DNA of 64,000 nt. Source: Maribacter forsetii DSM 18668. Lineage in GTDB: Bacteria; Bacteroidota; Bacteroidia; Flavobacteriales; Flavobacteriaceae. The translations under genes were made by a program, and so were the position numbers. The stretch spans positions 992,001 through 1,056,000 of the forward strand of contig NZ_JQLH01000001.1 of NCBI RefSeq assembly GCF_000744105.1, in the 5' to 3' direction. Position 1 is the stretch's first letter. Each line of letters opens with the position of its first letter. The notes under the pieces are model-generated. The model did no database searches. It was given only the letters and a program-made list of their open reading frames with translations, and was not told the origin of the DNA. Below are positions 34,890 through 43,179 of this stretch, piece by piece.

Positions 34890-35423
34890 ATGAGACACGG
34901 TAAAAAAATTAACCACTTAGGTAGAAAGACTGCTCATAGAAAAGCAATGTTAGCAAACATGGCTTGTTCTTTGATCGAGCACAAAAGAATCAACACTACA
35001 GTTGCTAAAGCTAAAGCTTTAAAGCAGTTTATTGAGCCTTTGATTACAAAATCAAAAGCGGAAAATAATGTTAGTGCTGAGAAAGGTACTCATAATAGAC
35101 GTATCGTTTTTAAGAATCTACGTGATAAGTATGCTGTAACAGAATTGTTCAGTGTAGTATCTGAAAAGGTTGCAGATAGACCAGGTGGTTATACTAGAAT
35201 TATCAAATTAGGTAATCGTTTAGGTGATAACGCTGATATGGCAATGATAGAATTAGTTGATTTCAACGAATTGTATAATGCTGGTAAGCCTAAGAAGAAA
35301 TCTACTAGAAGAAGTAGAAGATCAGGTGGTAGTGATGCGGCTGCAGTTTCTGCAGAGAAAGAAACTAAAGTTGAAGAAGCTCAAACAGAAACAGAAGCTA
35401 AGACAGATGATTCTAAGGAATAA
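34890..35423 (+). CDS. rplQ: 50S ribosomal protein L17 with C-terminal extension
   Basis: A protein of 177 residues, about 50 longer than E. coli L17. The core (MRHGKKINHLGRKTAHRKAM, NRRIVFKNLRDKYAVTELF, RPGGYTRIIKLGNRLGDNADMAMIEL) is complete by about residue 128. It is followed by a basic patch (KPKKKSTRRSRRS) and an acidic, Glu/Thr/Ala-rich tail. The tail is probably disordered. Last gene of the ribosomal cluster; a strong terminator follows. Confidence 0.97.
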   Translation: MRHGKKINHLGRKTAHRKAMLANMACSLIEHKRINTTVAKAKALKQFIEPLITKSKAENNVSAEKGTHNRRIVFKNLRDKYAVTELFSVVSEKVADRPGGYTRIIKLGNRLGDNADMAMIELVDFNELYNAGKPKKKSTRRSRRSGGSDAAAVSAEKETKVEEAQTETEAKTDDSKE

Positions 35424-35447
35424 AATTGTCGATAAATATTAATAATG

Positions 35448-35481
35448 AAAAAGGATAAGCTTTCTAGCTTATCCTTTTTTT
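35448..35481 (+). terminator. Rho-independent terminator of the ribosomal cluster
   Basis: AAAAAGGATAAGCT (35448-35461) pairs with AGCTTATCCTTTTT (35466-35479) around a four-base loop, with a T7 run. It ends the unit from rpsL to rplQ. Confidence 0.9.
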
Positions 35482-35517
35482 ATGTTTTTTTGTGAACGAA
35501 TAAATTATAAGACTAAA

Positions 35518-36645
35518 ATGAAATATCAGGCAAAGAGAAAAGCTATTATATTACTTGCAGATGGTACTATCTTTTATGGAAAATCTGTTGGCGATAAAGA
35601 AGGTACTGCCTTTGGAGAAGTGTGCTTCAATACGGGAATGACAGGTTATCAGGAGATTTTTACTGATCCTTCTTATTTTGGGCAAATTATGGTAACTACT
35701 AATGCACATATTGGTAATTATGGTGTAAATAAAGATGAAGTTGAATCTGAGTCTATTAAGATATCTGGATTAGTTTGTAGAAATTTTAGCTATGAATATT
35801 CTAGACCATTGGCAGATGATAGTTTGCAAGGTTTTTTGGATAAAAATGAATTATTTGCAATCTCTGATGTAGATACACGCGCCTTAGTTAGTTATATCAG
35901 AGATAATGGAGCAATGAATGCTGTTATCTCTACGGACATAGATAACATAGAAGACTTAAAAAAACAGTTAAGTGAAGTGCCAAGTATGGAAGGACTAGAG
36001 TTAGCTTCTAAAGTTTCTACGAAAGAACCCTATTTTGTTGGTGATGAAAATGCTACTTTCAAAATTGCAGCACTTGATATAGGTATTAAAAAGAATATTT
36101 TAAGAAATCTTGTTAAGCGTGGAGCTTATGTAAAGGTGTTTCCTTTTAACAGTAGTTTTGAAGAAATGTCCTCTTGGAATCCTGATGCATTTTTTATCTC
36201 TAATGGTCCTGGTGATCCAGAGCCTTTGGTTGATGCCATATCTGCAGTGAAGAAAATGATACAAACAGAAAAGCCTCTTTTCGGTATTTGTTTAGGTCAT
36301 CAAGTTTTAGCTTTGGCAAACGGAGTTTCAACTTATAAAATGCATAATGGACATAGGGGTATTAATCATCCAATACTAAATTTGATTACAGGTAAAGGAG
36401 AGATTACTTCTCAAAACCACGGCTTTGCAATTAATAGGGAAGAAACAGAGGCTAATGAGAATTTAGAAATTACACATACACATCTTAATGATAAGACGGT
36501 TGCTGGTATTCGTATGAAAGATAAGGATGTATTCTCTGTGCAATATCACCCAGAAGCAAGTCCGGGTCCCCATGATGCTGATTACCTTTTTGATGATTTT
36601 TTCAAATTAATTGAGAAAAGTTCAAAACATAACGAAATAGTTTAA
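35518..36645 (+). CDS. carA: Carbamoyl-phosphate synthase small subunit (glutaminase)
   Basis: A protein of 375 residues from the ATG at 35518. An in-frame ATG at 35482 lies in the T-run of the preceding terminator and is unlikely to be used. It releases ammonia from glutamine for carbamoyl-phosphate synthesis (arginine and pyrimidines). N-domain: ILLADGTIFYGKS, FNTGMTGYQEIFTDPSY. Class I amidotransferase domain: nucleophile Cys in FGICLGHQ, His and Glu in VQYHPEASPGPHD. The large subunit carB is not nearby. Confidence 0.97.
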   Translation: MKYQAKRKAIILLADGTIFYGKSVGDKEGTAFGEVCFNTGMTGYQEIFTDPSYFGQIMVTTNAHIGNYGVNKDEVESESIKISGLVCRNFSYEYSRPLADDSLQGFLDKNELFAISDVDTRALVSYIRDNGAMNAVISTDIDNIEDLKKQLSEVPSMEGLELASKVSTKEPYFVGDENATFKIAALDIGIKKNILRNLVKRGAYVKVFPFNSSFEEMSSWNPDAFFISNGPGDPEPLVDAISAVKKMIQTEKPLFGICLGHQVLALANGVSTYKMHNGHRGINHPILNLITGKGEITSQNHGFAINREETEANENLEITHTHLNDKTVAGIRMKDKDVFSVQYHPEASPGPHDADYLFDDFFKLIEKSSKHNEIV

Positions 36646-36662
36646 ATTAACATTAATTAATT

Positions 36663-36699
36663 GGGAAATGTTGGGTTTAAACAAACCCAGTGATTTCCC
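36663..36699 (+). terminator. Bipartite hairpin between carA and eno
   Basis: GGGAAAT (36663-36669) pairs with ATTTCCC (36693-36699), and TGGGTTT (36672-36678) with AAACCCA (36683-36689), across a small internal loop. TGTTTTG follows, so it may terminate carA transcription; it also abuts the eno promoter region and might be regulatory. Confidence 0.6.
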
Positions 36700-36715
36700 T
36701 GTTTTGTATCTTTAC
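36698..36715 (+). promoter_or_regulatory. eno promoter region with CCTGTTTTGT element
   Basis: CCTGTTTTGT (36698-36707) is followed by a TATCTTTA box (36707-36714, one mismatch to TAnnTTTG). The same ten bases precede a CTTTAC box upstream of the citrate synthase gene. No clear -33 TTG is seen at standard spacing. Confidence 0.4.
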
Positions 36716-36745
36716 TTCTTACAAACAACAAATAAAAAGATTAAA

Positions 36746-38038
36746 ATGAGTATTATATTAAATGTTCACGCAAGGCAGATTTTAGATTCTAGAGGTAATC
36801 CAACTGTTGAAGTAGATGTAGTTACGGAAAATGGTGTAATGGGTAGAGCTGCGGTTCCTTCTGGAGCTTCTACTGGTGAGCATGAAGCTGTTGAATTACG
36901 TGATGGTGGTAAATCTTTCATGGGTAAAGGTGTAAGTAAAGCTGTTGATAACGTAAACAGTATTATAGCAGAAGAAATTTTAGGAATGAGTGTGTTTGAT
37001 CAAAATCTTTTAGATCAAACTATGATAGATTTAGATGGTACACCAAATAAATCTAAATTAGGAGCTAACGCAATTTTAGGTGTTTCATTAGCTGCTGCGA
37101 AAGCTGCTGCAAATGAATTAGGTCTTTCTCTTTTTAGATATATTGGTGGTGTTAGCGCTAATACGTTACCTGTACCAATGATGAACATTATAAATGGTGG
37201 TTCTCACTCAGATGCGCCAATCGCGTTTCAAGAGTTCATGGTAATGCCGGTTAAAGCAAAAAGCTTTACACATGCAATGCAAATGGGGACAGAGATTTTT
37301 CACAACCTAAAGAAGGTATTACACGATCGTGGTCTTAGTACTGCAGTAGGTGATGAGGGTGGTTTTGCGCCAAACCTTGCAGGTGGTACTGAAGATGCTT
37401 TGGATACTATAGCAAAAGCAGTGAAAAATGCAGGGTACAACTTAGGTGACGATGTAATGATTGCTTTAGATTGTGCTGCAGCAGAATTCTTTGTTGATGG
37501 AAAATATGACTACACTAAATTTGAAGGAGAATCGGGTGTAATTAGAACATCTGAAGAGCAAGCCCAATACTTAGCGGATTTAAGTGCTAAATATCCTATA
37601 ATCTCTATTGAAGATGGTATGGATGAAAATGATTGGGATGGTTGGAAATCTTTGACCGATAAAATTGGCGATAAGGTTCAGTTAGTAGGTGATGATTTAT
37701 TCGTTACTAATGTTGAACGTCTATCTACAGGTATTGAAAAAGGTATTGCTAATTCAATATTGATTAAAGTAAACCAAATTGGAACTTTAACGGAAACTAT
37801 TGCTGCTGTAAATATGGCTAAAAACGCTGGTTATACTTCAGTAATGTCTCACCGTTCTGGAGAAACAGAAGATAATACAATTGCTGATTTAGCTGTTGCA
37901 TTGAATACAGGTCAAATAAAAACTGGTTCAGCTTCAAGATCGGATCGTATGGCTAAGTACAACCAATTACTTCGTATAGAAGAAGAATTAGGAAGTACAG
38001 CTTACTACCCACAAGAAAAGGCTTTCAAATTAGATTAA
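36746..38038 (+). CDS. eno: Enolase (phosphopyruvate hydratase)
   Basis: A protein of 430 residues from the ATG at 36746, which fits the family N-terminus (MSIILNVHARQILDSRGNPT); the frame is open 26 codons upstream but through the hairpin region. It interconverts 2-phosphoglycerate and phosphoenolpyruvate in glycolysis. Key segments: GASTGEHEAVELRDGG, VGDEGGFAPNL (catalytic Glu), IEDGMDENDWDGW, LVGDDLFVTN (metal ligand), KVNQIGTLTET (catalytic Lys), MSHRSGETED. Flanked by hairpins on both sides, so monocistronic. Confidence 0.98.
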   Translation: MSIILNVHARQILDSRGNPTVEVDVVTENGVMGRAAVPSGASTGEHEAVELRDGGKSFMGKGVSKAVDNVNSIIAEEILGMSVFDQNLLDQTMIDLDGTPNKSKLGANAILGVSLAAAKAAANELGLSLFRYIGGVSANTLPVPMMNIINGGSHSDAPIAFQEFMVMPVKAKSFTHAMQMGTEIFHNLKKVLHDRGLSTAVGDEGGFAPNLAGGTEDALDTIAKAVKNAGYNLGDDVMIALDCAAAEFFVDGKYDYTKFEGESGVIRTSEEQAQYLADLSAKYPIISIEDGMDENDWDGWKSLTDKIGDKVQLVGDDLFVTNVERLSTGIEKGIANSILIKVNQIGTLTETIAAVNMAKNAGYTSVMSHRSGETEDNTIADLAVALNTGQIKTGSASRSDRMAKYNQLLRIEEELGSTAYYPQEKAFKLD

Positions 38039-38060
38039 TTTCTAATTGAAATATATAATT

Positions 38061-38092
38061 AAGCCTTTCTTTCGAGAAAGGCTTTTTTTTTT
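38061..38092 (+). terminator. Rho-independent terminator of eno
   Basis: A perfect 10-bp stem AAGCCTTTCT/AGAAAGGCTT (38061-38070, 38075-38084) closed by a TTCG tetraloop and followed by a run of about ten T residues. Confidence 0.92.
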
Positions 38093-38122
38093 GGCGTACT
38101 TCAAAACTTTAACTACCTTTTG
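38091..38122 (+). promoter_or_regulatory. Candidate promoter of the GT5 synthase gene
   Basis: TTG at 38091-38093, a 20-base spacer, then TACCTTTTG at 38114-38122 (the -7 consensus with one extra T). It lies directly behind the eno terminator, about 36 bases before the ATG. Confidence 0.5.
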
Positions 38123-38157
38123 AGAATAAATCAATAATAACCCCTCTTTGTTAGCGT

Positions 38158-39693
38158 ATGAATAATTTTCTTTTTGTTTCCGCAGAGAATGATGCCATTC
38201 CTGATTGTAAAGCTGGTGGAATGGGTGACGTTGTAAGAGACGTCCCTAGAGAAATATCCAAGCGGGAAGATAAAGTTCACGTAGTTGTACCCTCATACTC
38301 TAGATTACATAAAAACGGAATTTTTAAGACAAAACTTGAGTTTAGTCTTAGGGGTATGCCATATACGGCAGAATTGTATGAGGTTATTCCAAAGAGAGTA
38401 GATAAGAACATTACACATTATGTTATACATCATCCTGAAATTGTAGAAGGCGGTATAGCTCATATTTATCACGACGATCCAACAGAACCATTTTTTAATG
38501 ATTTTATAAAGTTTGTCATATTTTGCACAGCTACTGCAGAAGCAATTAAAATAGGAGCTTTTGGTGATTTGGATATTGTACACATGCATGATTGGCATTC
38601 TGCTGCACTTTTGTTTATAAAAACATATCATCCAAATTATCAAGATTTAAAAAAGATGAGATATGTGTATACCATACATAATTTGGCAATACAGGGTATT
38701 CGTCCTTTTTATAATAATTATGCTTCCGTGAATAATTGGTTTCCAGAAGTACAGTTAGATCATACTGCATTAATGGATTCTAGATATCAAGATTGTATCA
38801 ATCTAATGGCGGTAGGTATACGCCTAGCTGATGCGGTACATACGGTTTCACCATCTTACAAAGAAGATGTGCTATTGCCAAGTAGAAGACCAGAATTTAT
38901 TGGAGGTGAAAGTTTGGAGAACGATTTATTGAAAGCAGATAATGAAGGTCGTCTTTTTGGTATTCTAAATGCTAGTAATTATGGTAATATAAGAGTAGCG
39001 GAAAAAGGATTTTTATATAGAAATACGGTTAAAGCTATATTTAGATGGCTTCAAGAAAATTCAAAGAAATATAAAGCTGATTTTCTAGCTCATACAGGTG
39101 AGAAGATTATGCAGTTCGTAGGTAATAGACCTAAATTTATAGTTTCTAGCGTAGCTAGATTAACAGAACAGAAATTCTATTTTTTAAAACGATCTCCTGA
39201 AGCTTTTGAAAAAATGCTTGCCAGGTTAAATGAGATAGATGGTATATTTATTCTATTGGGGACCGGTGATCCAGATTATGAAGAATTCTTTCGTCATATG
39301 AGCTACCATCATAAAAATTTTGTGTTTACTAACGGGCAATCTGAAGATTTGATAGATTCTATGTATTTAGAAACAGATTTGTATTTCATGCCTAGTCTAT
39401 TTGAGCCTTGTGGTATAAGTCAAATGTTGGCTATGAGAAATGGTAACCCTTGTTTGGTGCATCATACTGGCGGATTAAAAGATACCGTGGACCATTTAAA
39501 AACAGGATTTGCTTTTGGTGGTGAAACTTATGATGAGCAAATAGAAAATATGGTTAAGGTTTTTGATGAGGCATTGACCCTGTGGGAAGAAGATAAAGAC
39601 GCTTGGAAGAAGATTAAAGCGAATGCAAAAAAAGCTCGTTTTACTTGGGAAAAATCTTTAGATGCATATTACGAGTCGCTATATCTGTTGTAA
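38158..39693 (+). CDS. glgA: GT5 glycogen/starch synthase, divergent
   Basis: A 511-residue glycosyltransferase of the starch-synthase type. N-terminal GT5 domain: KAGGMGDVV (the KxGG ADP-glucose-binding motif, residues 19-27), HMHDWHSAAL, YTIHNLAIQG, VHTVSPSYKEDVL. C-terminal domain: SVARLTEQKFY and the retaining-enzyme motif SLFEPCGISQMLAMRNG. The usual NGID...WNP segment is replaced by GILNASNYGNI, and the protein is about 30 residues longer than E. coli GlgA. No glgB, glgC or other glycogen gene is adjacent. The symbol is given by family; donor and product are inferred. Confidence 0.88.
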   Translation: MNNFLFVSAENDAIPDCKAGGMGDVVRDVPREISKREDKVHVVVPSYSRLHKNGIFKTKLEFSLRGMPYTAELYEVIPKRVDKNITHYVIHHPEIVEGGIAHIYHDDPTEPFFNDFIKFVIFCTATAEAIKIGAFGDLDIVHMHDWHSAALLFIKTYHPNYQDLKKMRYVYTIHNLAIQGIRPFYNNYASVNNWFPEVQLDHTALMDSRYQDCINLMAVGIRLADAVHTVSPSYKEDVLLPSRRPEFIGGESLENDLLKADNEGRLFGILNASNYGNIRVAEKGFLYRNTVKAIFRWLQENSKKYKADFLAHTGEKIMQFVGNRPKFIVSSVARLTEQKFYFLKRSPEAFEKMLARLNEIDGIFILLGTGDPDYEEFFRHMSYHHKNFVFTNGQSEDLIDSMYLETDLYFMPSLFEPCGISQMLAMRNGNPCLVHHTGGLKDTVDHLKTGFAFGGETYDEQIENMVKVFDEALTLWEEDKDAWKKIKANAKKARFTWEKSLDAYYESLYLL

Positions 39694-39729
39694 TGAAAGC
39701 TATTCATAGTACTTATTGTTAATTTTACC

Positions 39730-39779
39730 CAAAACAGATTTTTGAAATTGGTAGACCAATCCTGTTTTGTTAACTTTAC
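39730..39779 (+). promoter_or_regulatory. Inverted repeats and promoter of citrate synthase
   Basis: CAAAACAG (39730-39737) pairs with CTGTTTTG (39762-39769); ATTGG (39747-39751) pairs with CCAAT (39756-39760). A TTG at 39748-39750 sits 20 bases before TAACTTTA (39771-39778). The element CCTGTTTTGT (39761-39770) is shared with eno. The repeats could end glgA transcription or bind a regulator. Confidence 0.45.
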
Positions 39780-39807
39780 GAGAAGTATTTAAAACGTAAA
39801 AATAAAA

Positions 39808-41094
39808 ATGTCAGACAAAGCTATTTTAGAATATAATGGTGAAAAATACGAGTTTCCTGTAATTAAGGGAACCGAAGATGAACTTGCAATCGATATCAAA
39901 TCATTGCGTTCTGCAACCAAAGGAATTATAACTATTGATCCAGGTTTTAAAAATACAGGATCTTGTGAAAGTGCAATTACTTTTTTGGATGGCGAAAAAG
40001 GTATTTTACGTTACAGAGGTTACTCAATTGAAGAATTAGCAGAGAAAGCGGATTTCTTAGAAGTAGCTTATGCATTGATTTTTGGAGACTTGCCAAATGA
40101 AGAAGAGTTGGCTAAGTTTCATAAGGATATAAAAGATGAGTCTCATGTAGATGAAGAGATGAAAAAGATATTGGATGGTTTTCCAAAATCTGCTCATCCA
40201 ATGGGTGTTTTGTCATCATTGACAAGTGCATTAATTGCATTTAACCCTTCTACTGTAGATGTAAGTTCTGATGATGATATGTACCATGCTATTGTACGTA
40301 TTCTTGCAAAATTCCCTGTTCTTGTAGCTTGGACTTTACGTAAAAAGAAAGGTCTTCCGTTAGATTACGGTGATGATAGTTTAGGTTATGTAGAGAACAT
40401 TCATAAAATGATGTTCAAACGTCCTAATCAAGATTATAAAAAGAACAAAGTTGTAATAGAGGCATTGGATAAGTTGTTGATATTACATGCGGATCACGAG
40501 CAAAACTGTTCTACGAGTACCGTACGTATAGTAGGTTCTTCTCATGCTGGTTTGTTTGCATCCTTATCTGCAGGTATTTCTGCACTTTGGGGACCATTAC
40601 ATGGTGGTGCCAATCAGGCGGTATTGGAAATGCTTGAGGCTATAGAAGCTGATGGTGGTGATACCAAAAAATATATGGCTAAAGCCAAAGATAAATCAGA
40701 CCCTTTTAGATTAATGGGCTTTGGGCACAGAGTTTATAAAAACTTTGACCCACGTGCTAAGATTATAAAAGTTGCGGCTGATGAAGTTTTGGCAGATTTA
40801 GGTATAGATGATCCTATCTTGGATATTGCAAAAGGTTTGGAGAAAGAAGCATTAGAAGATCAGTACTTTGTAGATAGAAAATTATACCCTAATGTAGATT
40901 TTTACTCAGGTATTATTTATAGAGCTTTAGGAATTCCAACAGAAATGTTTACAGTAATGTTCGCCTTAGGTAGATTACCAGGGTGGATTGCACAGTGGAG
41001 AGAAATGAGATTGAATGGTGAACCAATTGGTAGACCTAGACAGGTTTATGTTGGTGAAAATTTAAGATCTTTTGTCGAACTGGACAAGAGGTAG
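39808..41094 (+). CDS. gltA: Citrate synthase
   Basis: A 428-residue protein condensing acetyl-CoA and oxaloacetate to citrate. The N-terminal small beta-domain (KAILEYNGEKYEFPVIKG) marks the hexameric, NADH-sensitive type II enzymes. Catalytic residues lie in LHADHEQNCSTSTVR (first His), LWGPLHGGANQAV (His), and GFGHRVYKNFDPRA (loop with Arg and the Asp region). GRPRQVYVGE is near the C-terminus. Terminator hairpin follows, so probably monocistronic. Confidence 0.97.
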   Translation: MSDKAILEYNGEKYEFPVIKGTEDELAIDIKSLRSATKGIITIDPGFKNTGSCESAITFLDGEKGILRYRGYSIEELAEKADFLEVAYALIFGDLPNEEELAKFHKDIKDESHVDEEMKKILDGFPKSAHPMGVLSSLTSALIAFNPSTVDVSSDDDMYHAIVRILAKFPVLVAWTLRKKKGLPLDYGDDSLGYVENIHKMMFKRPNQDYKKNKVVIEALDKLLILHADHEQNCSTSTVRIVGSSHAGLFASLSAGISALWGPLHGGANQAVLEMLEAIEADGGDTKKYMAKAKDKSDPFRLMGFGHRVYKNFDPRAKIIKVAADEVLADLGIDDPILDIAKGLEKEALEDQYFVDRKLYPNVDFYSGIIYRALGIPTEMFTVMFALGRLPGWIAQWREMRLNGEPIGRPRQVYVGENLRSFVELDKR

Positions 41095-41118
41095 ATTGCT
41101 ACCGTTAATAAAAAAACA

Positions 41119-41153
41119 AAAAGCTCTTTTAATTGTAAAGGAGCTTTTTTTTT
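41119..41153 (+). terminator. Rho-independent terminator of gltA
   Basis: AAAAGCTCTTTT pairs with AAAGGAGCTTTT (one G-T pair) around a short loop, followed by a run of about nine T residues. Confidence 0.88.
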
Positions 41154-41188
41154 GTGCCAAATTTTAATTCAGATTTAAATAAATACAT

Positions 41189-42103
41189 ATGCTACAGTTA
41201 AATGTTAATGATGAAATTTCCACTTTAAAGGCAGTTGTTCTAGGTATAGCCAAAAGTTCTGGACCAACTCCTACTATAGAAGAAGCTTACGATCCAAAAT
41301 CAAAAGAACATATTAAAGCTGGTACCTACCCAACTGAATCTGATATGATTGCGGAAATGGAAGCATTTAGAGAAGTGTTCGAGAAATATGATGTTAAGGT
41401 TTTTAGACCTGAAATTCTTGAAGATTGTAATCAGATTTTTACTAGAGATATCGCATTTGTTATTGAAGATAAATTAATCAAAGCCAATATATTACCTGAC
41501 CGTGAGCAAGAGGTTGAAGCAATTTTACATGTGCTTGACAAGATTGATGATGACAACATTTTAACTCCGCCTGAAAATGTTCATGTTGAAGGTGGTGATG
41601 TCATGCCTTGGAACGATTATATTTTTGTAGGTACCTATACGGCGTCTGATTATGCTACATACATAACTGCTAGAACAAATAAAGCTGCCGTTGAATATTT
41701 GACCAAACAATTTCCACATAAAACAATTAAGTCTTTTGAATTGCGCAAGTCTAACACCATTGCTCAAGAAAACGCATTGCATTTAGATTGCTGTTTTCAA
41801 CCTTTAGGGAAAGGAAAAGCTATTATTCATAAAAATGGATTTTTAGTAGAAGAGGAATACCAATGGTTGGTAGATTTTTTTGGAAAGGAAAATGTTTTTG
41901 AAATTGATGCTAGAGAAATGTATCATATGTACAGTAACGTATTTTCTATTTCACCAGAAGTGGTTGTTTCTGAAAAAAGCTTTACACGTTTAAATAATTG
42001 GTTACGGGAACAAGGTTTTACAGTAGAGGAAATTCCGTATGCTGAAATATCAAAGCAAGAAGGGTTATTGCGTTGTAGTACATTACCCTTGATCAGAGCA
42101 TAA
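41189..42103 (+). CDS. DDAH/arginine-deiminase-family hydrolase
   Basis: A 304-residue member of the guanidino-modifying amidinotransferase-fold superfamily. Catalytic triad elements are visible: Glu in VEGGDVMPW, His in ALHLDCCFQPLG, and the nucleophilic Cys near the end in GLLRCSTLPL. The early FTRDIAFVIED segment is the substrate Asp loop. Family members hydrolyse dimethylarginine or arginine to citrulline; the substrate cannot be fixed. It is followed after 38 bases by a second, CtlX-like member, suggesting a short arginine/citrulline degradation unit. Confidence 0.85.
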   Translation: MLQLNVNDEISTLKAVVLGIAKSSGPTPTIEEAYDPKSKEHIKAGTYPTESDMIAEMEAFREVFEKYDVKVFRPEILEDCNQIFTRDIAFVIEDKLIKANILPDREQEVEAILHVLDKIDDDNILTPPENVHVEGGDVMPWNDYIFVGTYTASDYATYITARTNKAAVEYLTKQFPHKTIKSFELRKSNTIAQENALHLDCCFQPLGKGKAIIHKNGFLVEEEYQWLVDFFGKENVFEIDAREMYHMYSNVFSISPEVVVSEKSFTRLNNWLREQGFTVEEIPYAEISKQEGLLRCSTLPLIRA

Positions 42104-42141
42104 TTTATAAATCAACAAACAACAATTTAATAAGTACCCCT

Positions 42142-43071
42142 ATGCAAATAACAAATACAATACTGATGATTCGCCCGGTGTCGTTCAGAATGAATGAGCA
42201 GACCGCTGTCAATAACTACTTTATGGAAGATATTGATATGAAGAATCAAGAAATAAATCAGAAAGCTCAAGAGGAGTTCGATGCATTTGTTTCCGTATTA
42301 AAAAATAAGGGAGTAAATGTTATCGTTGTGCAGGATACCAAAGAACCTGATACTCCAGATAGCGTTTTTCCAAATAATTGGATTTCTTTTCATGCCAACG
42401 GTACAGTAGGTGTTTATCCTATGTTTGCAGAGAATAGAAGAAATGAACGTAGAGATGATATTTTCGAGATTTTAGAACATAACGGTTTTAAAATCAATGA
42501 TGTCGTCGATTATACTTCTGCTGAAGAAGAAGAATTGTTTTTAGAGGGTACCGGTAGTATATTAATAGATAGAGTAAACAATAAGGCATATTGTGCATTA
42601 TCTGAACGTGCAGACGAAGAGTTGTTTATTGAGTTTTGTGAAGATTTTGATTTCTTTCCGGTCATATTTACGGCTAATCAATCTGTTGATGGTAAGCGAT
42701 TGCCTATTTATCATACGAATGTAATGATGGCTCTGGCTGAAAATTTCGTCGTTATCTGTACAGATTCTATTGATGATAAGAAAGAAAGAAAAAATGTATT
42801 GGAGCATCTTAAAAAAGATGGAAAGGAAGTCATAGTTATTACCGAGCAACAGATGCATCAATTTGCGGGTAATATGCTACAGGTTTTGGGTAGTGATGAT
42901 AAGCGATATATGGTCATGAGTTCTGCGGCTTACCATAGTTTAACACCAAAACAAGTTGCTCAAATTGAAAATCACTGTGCTATTTTACATAGCTCTCTTC
43001 ATACTATTGAAACATGTGGTGGCGGTAGTGCTCGCTGTATGATGGCAGAAGTTTTTCTTCCAAAGAACTAA
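42142..43071 (+). CDS. ctlX: CtlX-like citrulline/arginine hydrolase
   Basis: A 309-residue amidinotransferase-fold protein matching the family annotated as citrulline utilisation hydrolase CtlX. Landmarks are LMIRPVSFRMNEQTAVNNYF at the start, TPDSVFPNNWISFH, the acid residue in FLEGTGSILID, catalytic His in IYHTNVMMAL, and C-terminal Cys299 in GGGSARCMMAEVF. CtlX was linked to citrulline-to-ornithine conversion in Francisella. Together with the preceding DDAH-like enzyme it could take arginine derivatives to ornithine, an inference. A terminator follows. Confidence 0.82.
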   Translation: MQITNTILMIRPVSFRMNEQTAVNNYFMEDIDMKNQEINQKAQEEFDAFVSVLKNKGVNVIVVQDTKEPDTPDSVFPNNWISFHANGTVGVYPMFAENRRNERRDDIFEILEHNGFKINDVVDYTSAEEEELFLEGTGSILIDRVNNKAYCALSERADEELFIEFCEDFDFFPVIFTANQSVDGKRLPIYHTNVMMALAENFVVICTDSIDDKKERKNVLEHLKKDGKEVIVITEQQMHQFAGNMLQVLGSDDKRYMVMSSAAYHSLTPKQVAQIENHCAILHSSLHTIETCGGGSARCMMAEVFLPKN

Positions 43072-43080
43072 ATAAAATAT

Positions 43081-43122
43081 TTACCCTGTTAAAATTATAT
43101 ATTATAATGGGGTAACTTTTTT
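43081..43122 (+). terminator. Rho-independent terminator after ctlX
   Basis: TTACCC (43081-43086) pairs with GGGTAA (43110-43115), enclosing a second stem ATTATA/TATAAT (43094-43099, 43103-43108), then CTTTTTT. Confidence 0.75.
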
Positions 43123-43179
43123 GTGAAGTATTCGCTATCTTCAAAGAGGTTAGATGTTTTTTACATTTTAATAATCACT

